A DNA stretch of 35,788 nucleotides from Patescibacteria group bacterium (GTDB taxonomy: Bacteria > Patescibacteriota > Microgenomatia > Woykebacterales > 2-01-FULL-43-14): positions 1 to 35,788 of the forward strand of contig JAMCZT010000010.1 of the NCBI GenBank assembly GCA_023485445.1, written 5' to 3'. Under the pieces are notes generated by a model. The model worked only from the letters and a program-made list of their open reading frames with translations. It had not been told where the DNA came from and searched no databases. Positions 30,216 to 35,788 of this stretch are shown in pieces. The position numbers and the translations under genes were made by a program. Numbering within the stretch: position 1 is the stretch's first letter; each line of letters begins with the position of its first letter.

Positions 30216-30245
30216 ATTATAGGATCTGATTAATCAGAGTGTCAA
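30216..30245 (-). promoter_or_regulatory. Consensus promoter with operator palindrome
   Basis: Reverse strand TTGACA (30240-30245), 18 bases, TATAAT (30216-30221). The spacer holds TCTGATTAATCAGA (30225-30238), a perfect 14-bp palindrome where a repressor would block polymerase. The ATG is 11 bases after the -10, with no SD. Confidence 0.75.
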
Positions 30246-30291
30246 TAGGCCGCTTACAAGCAAGACTTGCAAACCTAGCAAATGTTGATCC

Positions 30292-30320
30292 TTGATTCTT
30301 CTCATAAAAAGGGCTAGTAT
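30292..30320 (+). promoter_or_regulatory. Leaderless promoter for the PhnP-like gene
   Basis: TTGATT at 30292-30297, 17 bases, TAGTAT at 30315-30320, then seven bases to the ATG. Confidence 0.6.
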
Positions 30321-30327
30321 CAATTTT

Positions 30328-31101
30328 ATGCAGATTAAATTTTTAGGCACTTCTTCTGGTTGGCCTCTGCCTCGGCTCGGCCATCACTGCGACATTTGCG
30401 ATTCGACTAATCCAGAGGATAAAAGGAATCGCTCTCAAGTTTTAGTTAACGAAAATATCCTTCTTGATGCAGGATTAGACACTTATGAGAATCTCATTAA
30501 GGAACTAGAACCTCAAAAAATCTCAGCTATTTTGATCACTCATGGGCACCCAGACCACATCTTCGGTCTCTGGGACTTGGGCCACCTTTATGATAAAAAG
30601 GAAAAAGCAAAACTTTTCGCCACGAAAGAAACGCTGAAGAAAATCCGCCAACAAGGACTTGGTTTTGAAGCACCGAGTGAACAAATAGTAGAAACTTTCA
30701 AAGAATATGAAATTGCCGGATTAAAGGTTCTTTTCTTTCCGGTTAATCACTCAAAAACCACTCCTGCCTGCGGAATTCGTCTAACTGACCTTAAAAAATC
30801 CTTCGTTTACATCCCCGACATGAGTAATCTACCTGAAGAATCTATTATTTACGCCAAAAGCTCACAGGTTTTAATCATAGATGGCTCATCTTTAGAACCA
30901 ACTGGATTAAAAAGTTGGGGACACGAAACCATCCCGGAAGGAATTAAGCTTTCGAAGAAACTTAAGGCTAAGGTCATTTATTTCACCCACATTGGCCACG
31001 GTAAAATTTCCCGCCCCCATAAACAGCTTGAGCAGTATGTTCAAGAAAAAGGAGGAGCGAACTTCCATGTCGCTTATGATGGTTTGAGGCTAAATCTTTA
31101 A
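30328..31101 (+). CDS. PhnP-like metallo-beta-lactamase-fold phosphodiesterase
   Basis: 257 residues. The opening KFLGTSSGWPLPRLGHHCDI with a following C and RNRSQVLV is the PhnP-type start with its extra zinc-binding cysteines. ILITHGHPDHIFG near 81-93 is the metal motif; FPVNHSKTTPACGIRL, YIPDMSN and FTHIGHG supply the other ligands. PhnP hydrolyses cyclic ribose phosphates; related enzymes act on other cyclic phosphodiesters, and no phn genes are nearby, so the substrate is open. The ATG at 30328 starts the conserved sequence; it has no SD and lies seven bases after a -10 box. Confidence 0.88.
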   Translation: MQIKFLGTSSGWPLPRLGHHCDICDSTNPEDKRNRSQVLVNENILLDAGLDTYENLIKELEPQKISAILITHGHPDHIFGLWDLGHLYDKKEKAKLFATKETLKKIRQQGLGFEAPSEQIVETFKEYEIAGLKVLFFPVNHSKTTPACGIRLTDLKKSFVYIPDMSNLPEESIIYAKSSQVLIIDGSSLEPTGLKSWGHETIPEGIKLSKKLKAKVIYFTHIGHGKISRPHKQLEQYVQEKGGANFHVAYDGLRLNL

Positions 31102-31105
31102 GCCC

Positions 31106-31135
31106 TTGACGCTTTTGGTTAATTTTTGGTAAAGT
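31106..31135 (+). promoter_or_regulatory. Leaderless promoter for rarA
   Basis: TTGACG at 31106-31111, 18 bases, extended TGGTAAAGT with the hexamer at 31130-31135, then six bases to the GTG. Confidence 0.65.
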
Positions 31136-31141
31136 TATTTT

Positions 31142-32404
31142 GTGGACTTTCCTACTTTTTTCCCTGAAAAATCAACCGGAGGCGAACCAGAAAAAGAGGC
31201 TGGGGGAGGATTGGCAAGTCAAATGCGCCCCCAAACGCTTGATGATTTTGTTGGTCAAGAGCATCTCTTGGGCTCCGGAAAGCTTTTGCGCCAAGCGATT
31301 GACTCCGACCAACTTTTCTCGATGATTTTTTGGGGACCACCGGGAGTAGGGAAGACAACTTTAGCACGGATTATCGCCAAAAAAACCCGCGCCCATTTTG
31401 TTCATTTCTCAGCCGTTACCTCAGGCGTTAATGAAGTCAGAAAAATAGTTGAGGAAGCTAGGATTCGTCTCAAAACCTACCAGCAAAAGACCATCCTTTT
31501 TGTCGACGAACTGCATCGGTTTAGTAAGTCCCAACAAGATGCCTTTTTGCCGCACGTTGAAGATGGAATCATTACCCTAATCGGGGCCACCACTGAAAAC
31601 CCTAGCTTTGAAGTCACCACCCCACTTCTCTCTAGGTCAAAAGTCTTAGTATTCAATTCCTTAACGGAAGAAAACATTAAGCAAATTATCCAAAATGCCT
31701 TGAAAAAAACGTCAGTCAAGATCGAACAAAAAGCCTTGAATTTCCTCGTTGAAGCCGCCCGGGGAGATGCCAGAGTTGCCCTTAACGCTTTGGAATTAGC
31801 CCTTAATCTAACCAGACAAGAAGAGGAAATTAATTTGACCAGTGCAGAAGAAGCTACCCAACATAAACACCTCCAATACGATCGGGCTGGGGAGGAACAC
31901 TACAACCTCATTAGCGCCGTCCATAAGTCCATGCGGGGGAGTGACCCAGATGCCGCAATTTACTATGTGATGCGGATGCTGGAGGCTGGAGAAGACCCAA
32001 TCTTTATCGCCAGGCGTCTAGTTAGATTTGCTTCCGAAGACATCGGCAATGCAGATCCGCAAGCTTTAACCTTGGCCGTTTCAGCTTTTCAAGCCTGCCA
32101 GATGATCGGCCTGCCGGAATGTAAAGTTATCTTAGTTCAGTTGTCAGCTTACTTAGCTCTTGCCAACAAAGATAACAGCGCTTATATCGCCGAAAAAAAG
32201 GTTTTGGAAGATGTCCAAAAATATGGGCCGCTTCCTGTACCTATAAAACTGCGAAATGCTTCGACTAAATTAATGAAAGAACTTAACTACGGAAAAGGCT
32301 ATAAATACGCGCATGATTTTTCAGAAGAAGAATTAAAGGGGGAAGTTTATTTACCGGAGAAATTAAAAGGAAAAAAGTATTACTTTAAGAAAGCGCAAAA
32401 CTAA
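31142..32404 (+). CDS. rarA: Replication-associated recombination AAA+ ATPase RarA/MgsA
   Basis: 420 residues, the usual family size. [18 protein letters not shown] leads into Walker [10 protein letters not shown] near 64-72, Walker [16 protein letters not shown] near 119-133, sensor [12 protein letters not shown], and the C-terminal DUF of the family ([39 protein letters not shown]). RarA acts at stalled replication forks and gaps. The start is GTG at 31142; it has no SD and sits six bases after a -10 box, while no later ATG precedes the conserved region. Confidence 0.97.
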   Translation: MDFPTFFPEKSTGGEPEKEAGGGLASQMRPQTLDDFVGQEHLLGSGKLLRQAIDSDQLFSMIFWGPPGVGKTTLARIIAKKTRAHFVHFSAVTSGVNEVRKIVEEARIRLKTYQQKTILFVDELHRFSKSQQDAFLPHVEDGIITLIGATTENPSFEVTTPLLSRSKVLVFNSLTEENIKQIIQNALKKTSVKIEQKALNFLVEAARGDARVALNALELALNLTRQEEEINLTSAEEATQHKHLQYDRAGEEHYNLISAVHKSMRGSDPDAAIYYVMRMLEAGEDPIFIARRLVRFASEDIGNADPQALTLAVSAFQACQMIGLPECKVILVQLSAYLALANKDNSAYIAEKKVLEDVQKYGPLPVPIKLRNASTKLMKELNYGKGYKYAHDFSEEELKGEVYLPEKLKGKKYYFKKAQN

Positions 32405-32439
32405 AGGGGCGAATAGTTCATGTTTTTGATTCGCCCCTT
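32404..32439. terminator. Bidirectional hairpin between rarA and the receiver gene
   Basis: An 11-pair stem AAGGGGCGAAT (32404-32414) with ATTCGCCCCTT (32429-32439) between convergent genes. T-runs are weak on both sides. Confidence 0.65.
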
Positions 32440-32447
32440 AACCTTCC

Positions 32448-32867
32448 TTACTTTGATGAAACCACCTTCCTTACCTTCGCTAAAAATTTATTCATATCTA
32501 GTGGCTTCACTACTACTTCCCGAATATCTTCATCTAGGACTCTCTCTAAATCTTTAGCAAATCTTTCCAGCGTCAAGACGACGATCAACGGGATTCTTGT
32601 TGTTTCCTTGCAGCTTCTCAATTGCTGAAGTAGCTGGTATTCCGAACTGCGATAAAATGAAAGGTCTAAGTCACTGTAGAGATAAAGATCAAGGATGACC
32701 AAGTCAGGGCAAAAGTCTGAAACGTGCGCAGAATCGGCCTGCCCAACTACTAGGGACAGAACTTCGTAACCATCTCCTTCCAAAAAAACTTTAAAGAACT
32801 CCACCGTGTCTGAGTCGTGACCAATAAAGCAAATTCTATCTTTTTTTGTTGACTTTTCTTTTCCCAT
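32448..32867 (-). CDS. Single-domain response-regulator-like protein
   Basis: 139 residues forming one receiver domain: an acidic pair after the first strand (FIGHDSD), the phospho-acceptor Asp in DLVILDLYLY, a Thr in VVLTLE, and the conserved Lys in VVVKPLDMNKF. There is no output domain and no histidine kinase in the window, so it probably acts by protein contact or in a phosphorelay. AAAGGAG five bases before the ATG is the SD. The loop after the Asp is longer than usual (LYSDLDLSFYRSSEYQ). Confidence 0.88.
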   Translation of the reverse strand: MGKEKSTKKDRICFIGHDSDTVEFFKVFLEGDGYEVLSLVVGQADSAHVSDFCPDLVILDLYLYSDLDLSFYRSSEYQLLQQLRSCKETTRIPLIVVLTLERFAKDLERVLDEDIREVVVKPLDMNKFLAKVRKVVSSK

Positions 32868-32952
32868 CTCATCTCCTTTCAGTTTTTCCCTTATTTTATC
32901 AATGGCGGAGAGAAAGTAAAGCTAGAGCCGAGAGCCTGGAGGATAAAAAATA

Positions 32953-32981
32953 TTGCTTACTTTCTTCAAAGCTGATAAACT
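32953..32981 (+). promoter_or_regulatory. Leaderless promoter for the cyclophilin gene
   Basis: TTGCTT at 32953-32958, 17 bases, TAAACT at 32976-32981, then seven bases to the ATG. Confidence 0.5.
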
Positions 32982-32988
32982 ACTTCTT

Positions 32989-33603
32989 ATGCGCAAGATT
33001 TTCTTATTTCTTTCTTTAGTCATTTCTACTTTCATTCTTGTTGGCTGTAACACTCTCGAAGAAAACGTCAATCAGAGTAATAATAATCAAGGAGCAACAA
33101 AGGAGGCTAAACCTGTGAATAAGTCAAAATTAGAAACTTTAAATCAGGAAATTGAAAATTTTAAAAAGGAAAACCCCTCCCCAGCAAAGGTTGCCACCGT
33201 CGAGATGGAAAAAGGCGGAACTTTCAAACTGGCACTATTATCTGACGTCGCCCCAAAAACCGTCGCTAATTTCGAAAAGAAAGCTAACGGGAAGTTTTAT
33301 GACGGACTGACCTTTCATCGGGTGGAAGACTGGGTCGTTCAAGGCGGAGATCCCTTGGGTAACGGGACAGGTGGGGGAAACATGGAAACTGAAATAAACA
33401 AACGTTCCTTCATCCCCGGATCGCTCGGGGTGGCTAGAGGAGGAGACATTAAAATCAGTAACGATAGCCAGTTTTTCATTAATACTACAGATGCCAGTTT
33501 CTTAAATGAACAATACACTAATTTTGGACAGCTAATCGAGGGAGCGGACGTAGTTTTGGGTATTCAAATCGGAGATAAAATTAAAAGTATTCATGTCCAA
33601 TAG
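32989..33603 (+). CDS. Cyclophilin-type peptidyl-prolyl isomerase, lipoprotein
   Basis: 204 residues. A lipoprotein signal ends in LVGC (Cys20), so the protein is lipid-anchored outside the membrane. After a coiled linker the cyclophilin domain starts near residue 63: LALLSDVAPKTVANFEKKA, FYDGLTFHRVEDWVVQGGD, GTGGGNMETEI, SLGVARGGD, SQFFINTTDASFLN and YTNFGQLIEGADVV. Cyclophilins speed proline isomerisation; here it likely helps fold exported proteins. The ATG at 32989 gives the signal peptide; it has no SD and a -10 box ends seven bases before it. Confidence 0.93.
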   Translation: MRKIFLFLSLVISTFILVGCNTLEENVNQSNNNQGATKEAKPVNKSKLETLNQEIENFKKENPSPAKVATVEMEKGGTFKLALLSDVAPKTVANFEKKANGKFYDGLTFHRVEDWVVQGGDPLGNGTGGGNMETEINKRSFIPGSLGVARGGDIKISNDSQFFINTTDASFLNEQYTNFGQLIEGADVVLGIQIGDKIKSIHVQ

Positions 33604-33610
33604 AGTATCT

Positions 33611-33639
33611 TTGACTTTAGCCCCTTTTTTTGATAAAAC
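33611..33639 (+). promoter_or_regulatory. Leaderless promoter for the membrane protein at 33646
   Basis: TTGACT at 33611-33616, 17 bases, TAAAAC at 33634-33639, then six bases to the GTG. Confidence 0.6.
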
Positions 33640-33645
33640 AAAATT

Positions 33646-34176
33646 GTGAAACCTTGGGTTAAAAAGTTTGCTATCGCTGTTATCTACCTTATAATCATTA
33701 CCTTCCTGAAAGGCCATACCGATTGGTTTTTTGTGACCGGAGGGCTAACAAGCATTTTTCTAATCGATTTGTTAGATCGTTTTTCTTTTATCTTCGTTAC
33801 CGAACCAAGCCTAGACTCTTCTCACCTCATCAGACAAAATTTAAAGAAACTAGACTTCAAGCCGCTCATTGATGGGTGGCCCGATTATCAACAAGCTAAA
33901 GAAAGAACCCTCCACAGCGTCCTTTTTCAAACCGCTTTAGTTATTTTCACTTTCTACGCCGTTTCAACAGCCGCCGACACCTTGATCGTCGGCTTTCTTT
34001 TTGGCGCCTTAATTCATCTTTGGCTAGAGCAATACCTCGACTTTAAAAAATTCGGCACGATAGAACATTGGTTCTTCTTGACTGGTATCATTCCTAGTCC
34101 AACGCAAGCCACTGTCTATTTAATCGCTGCCGGAATAGTTTTTGTCCTCCTTAGCTGGCAATTTGGGGTGCGCTAA
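33646..34176 (+). CDS. Membrane protein of unknown function, 176 residues
   Basis: GTG start, leaderless by position. Hydrophobic helices at about residues 7-22, 24-45, 93-113, 114-125 and 154-172 flank a polar cytoplasmic or outside loop (residues 55-85). No family recognised. Its TAA is followed directly by the ATG of the CapA-like gene, so the two are one operon; a role at the membrane alongside the CapA-like protein is the natural guess. Confidence 0.75.
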   Translation: MKPWVKKFAIAVIYLIIITFLKGHTDWFFVTGGLTSIFLIDLLDRFSFIFVTEPSLDSSHLIRQNLKKLDFKPLIDGWPDYQQAKERTLHSVLFQTALVIFTFYAVSTAADTLIVGFLFGALIHLWLEQYLDFKKFGTIEHWFFLTGIIPSPTQATVYLIAAGIVFVLLSWQFGVR

Positions 34177-35370
34177 ATGCGGTCAAAAAATCATAAAAAA
34201 AAATCAAAAATCATTGCAATTTTTTTTCTTTTTTCTTTCTTTTTTACGATTTTATTTTTATTGGTTCCAGGAGAAAAAATACGACAATTGAACATCTTTA
34301 ATGCTCTTGTCTATAATCCTCAAAATTTCCGTTCGGATCCCCTAAAAACCGCTCCGTCATCAACCAACCCGAACTATCTCCTCCCAAATGAGGCTCCAAA
34401 CCTTACCCTCGGAAGCATTTTTGAAAACGCTACTGCCAGCTCAACCCTCGATTTAGCAAAATTTGACCCTAAGAAATTGACCACTATAATCGTCACAGGG
34501 GATATTATTCCCGCCAGATCAGTTAATTATAAAATGACTACTTATAACAACTTTAGGTATCCCTTTGAAAAAACCGTCGATTTCCTAAAAAGCGGCGATT
34601 TAACTTTTTCCAACCTTGAGTCTCCTTTAACTAACGACTGTCAGGATACCACCGAAGGAATGACTTTTTGCGGCAATCAAAGGTTCATCGAGGGGTTGAC
34701 TTACGCCGGTATCGATATCGTAAGTTTAGCCAACAACCATAGCGGCAACTATGGGTCCGAGGGGATTAAACAGACAGAAGACCTTTTGTCGGAAAACAAA
34801 ATTGACTACGTCGGGGCAGGAAATACTATAATTAAAGAAATTCATGGGGTTAAATTTGCTTTCTTGGCCTTCAACGGAGTAGGGAACTACTTTGACCAGG
34901 AAGAGATTAAAGGAAAAATCCATGCCGCCCGGAAAGCATCCGACGTGGTCATTGTCGCCCCTCACTGGGGAAAGGAATATGTTTCGATTCCGGAATCTTC
35001 TCCTGGAGTTGCCCCTGACGATCCCAAAGAAATTGCCCATTTAATAGTCGATGCTGGAGCGGATTTGGTCATCGGAAATCACCCCCATTGGGCCCAGGGA
35101 GTAGAGATCTACAAAGATAAGTTTATCGCTTACGCCCACGGTAATTTCATTTTTGACCAAATGTGGTCACAAGAAACGCGAGAGGGAGTCGTCGGAAAGT
35201 ATACTTTTTATGACAAAAAATTAATCAACGTTAAATTTTACCCGGTTCTCATTGAGGATTATTCTCAACCTCATTTTCTTTCAGACCAAGAAGGGGACCT
35301 TATCTTAGAAAGAATGCGCCAAGCCAGTGAAAAAATCCAGGTTCAAACAATTAAACTCCCCAAGGGTTGA
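34177..35370 (+). CDS. CapA-like metallophosphatase-fold protein
   Basis: 397 residues. One N-terminal membrane helix at about 12-31, a linker, then the PGA_cap domain: VTGDIIPARS near 108-117, FSNLESPLT, SLANNHSGNYG, VAPHWGKEY, VIGNHPHWAQG and YAHGNFIFDQ. These Asp, Asn and His motifs are the calcineurin-like metal site of the CapA family. CapA takes part in poly-gamma-glutamate export in Bacillus, but no capB/capC genes are near, so the role is probably another cell-surface activity. It starts at the ATG abutting the upstream stop. Confidence 0.92.
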   Translation: MRSKNHKKKSKIIAIFFLFSFFFTILFLLVPGEKIRQLNIFNALVYNPQNFRSDPLKTAPSSTNPNYLLPNEAPNLTLGSIFENATASSTLDLAKFDPKKLTTIIVTGDIIPARSVNYKMTTYNNFRYPFEKTVDFLKSGDLTFSNLESPLTNDCQDTTEGMTFCGNQRFIEGLTYAGIDIVSLANNHSGNYGSEGIKQTEDLLSENKIDYVGAGNTIIKEIHGVKFAFLAFNGVGNYFDQEEIKGKIHAARKASDVVIVAPHWGKEYVSIPESSPGVAPDDPKEIAHLIVDAGADLVIGNHPHWAQGVEIYKDKFIAYAHGNFIFDQMWSQETREGVVGKYTFYDKKLINVKFYPVLIEDYSQPHFLSDQEGDLILERMRQASEKIQVQTIKLPKG

Positions 35371-35395
35371 TTAGCTGCTCTGAAAAAGTTAAAAT
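35367..35395 (+). promoter_or_regulatory. Promoter for the ABC ATPase gene
   Basis: TTGATT at 35367-35372 (overlapping the CapA-like stop), 17 bases, TAAAAT at 35390-35395. The leader would be only about six bases long and lacks an SD. Confidence 0.6.
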
Positions 35396-35408
35396 ATATT
35401 AGCTGCCT

Positions 35409-35788
35409 ATGATTGAGCTTAAAGACGTTTCAAAATTTTATCCCATGGGGCACGATCAAGTTCGCGCTCTAGACGAAATCAATCTGAAGATAAAAGACGG
35501 CGAATTTATCGCTGTTACTGGTCCCTCTGGTAGTGGTAAATCCACGCTCATGCATATTATCGCTGGATTAGAAAAGCCGACCGTAGGCGAAGTGAATATC
35601 GACGATTACGATATTACTAAAGGAAACGACCGCTTCCTTTCCAAGTTCCGCAACCAGAAAATTGGCTATATTTTTCAAAACTTTCATCTTCAACCAACCT
35701 ACAATTGCATCCAAAACGTGGCCTTGCCCTTGGTTTTTAGTAAAATTGACCGAAAATCTAGAGAGCAAAAAGCCAAAGACTTACTTGC
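35409..35788 (+). CDS. ABC transporter ATP-binding protein, LolD/MacB type (5' part)
   Basis: 126 codons to the window edge. ELKDVSKFYPMGHDQVRALD is the typical start of MacB/LolD-like ATPases, Walker A is GPSGSGKST near 39-47, and the Q-loop is IGYIFQNFHLQPT near 93-105. Signature and Walker B lie outside the window. Such ATPases usually work with an FtsX-like permease encoded next door. The ATG at 35409 has no SD. Confidence 0.93.
   Translation, partial: MIELKDVSKFYPMGHDQVRALDEINLKIKDGEFIAVTGPSGSGKSTLMHIIAGLEKPTVGEVNIDDYDITKGNDRFLSKFRNQKIGYIFQNFHLQPTYNCIQNVALPLVFSKIDRKSREQKAKDLL

Noticed and set aside
1-35788. UGA read as glycine (Gracilibacteria/Absconditabacteria code)
   Set aside because: Several genes end cleanly in TGA, including overlapping ATGA junctions, and families end at their normal lengths.
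1-35788. CRISPR array, rRNA genes, phage genes or toxin-antitoxin pair
   Set aside because: I found no regular spaced repeats, no rRNA-like sequence, and no structural phage or toxin families.

Overview
The window looks like a chromosomal segment of an uncultivated Candidate Phyla Radiation (Patescibacteria) bacterium, most likely the Microgenomates side; this is inferred from gene style, not from a marker tree. It has compact, single-membrane-type genes, many small orphan proteins, strong AAGGAGG Shine-Dalgarno sites on internal operon genes, and ordinary TGA stops, which argues against the UGA-recoding Gracilibacteria/Absconditabacteria. Most of it is about 37-43% GC by eye. A stretch from about 22.9 to 30.2 kb is clearly richer (about 47-57% in the lines I counted) and carries the purine genes, a GH57 enzyme and a large repeat protein.

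Layout. 0-5.5 kb: a clipped transposase-like gene, a membrane protein plus secreted coiled-coil pair, a divergent Nramp transporter, DUF192 and Nudix genes, an RRM protein and small orphans. 5.5-11.3 kb: a DUF1003 membrane protein and two tandem P-type ATPases (an MgtA type and a P2-like pump), closed by a strong bidirectional terminator. 11.3-13.4 kb: ECF sigma factor, anti-sigma-like membrane protein and secreted coiled-coil protein; the last two resemble the pair at the left end. 13.5-15.8 kb: MBL hydrolase, MTH1-like Nudix, DUF2795 and small unknown proteins. 16-20.2 kb: cell-wall island with two related lysozyme-like hydrolases, a Ser-rich tail-anchored protein and the MurT/GatD lipid II amidating pair. 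20.2-22.8 kb: PfkB kinase, then an oxidative-stress operon (tiny membrane protein, ferritin-like protein, FMN reductase, superoxide dismutase). 22.9-26.0 kb: purE-purC and purH. 26.2-30.2 kb: tRNA-Leu(UAG), GH57/DUF3536-like protein and a 703-residue protein with six HTH-like repeats. 30.3-35.8 kb: PhnP-like MBL enzyme, RarA, a receiver-domain protein, cyclophilin lipoprotein, membrane protein plus CapA-like protein, and the start of an ABC ATPase.

Two regulatory patterns stand out. First, many first-in-operon genes have a recognisable -10 box only 6-7 bases before the start codon and no Shine-Dalgarno site, so their mRNAs should be leaderless. Internal genes and some leadered first genes use strong SD sites instead. 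Second, purE-purC and purH, two separate transcription units, share a short 5' leader made of the same hairpin, a similar loop, a U-rich tract and a UUUGAGA tail that overlaps the SD. The tail can pair with the loop, giving a potential H-type pseudoknot, which makes this the best candidate in the window for an undescribed regulatory RNA. The 703-residue repeat protein, with a perfect 14-bp palindrome inside its consensus promoter, is the best candidate for an undescribed protein family.
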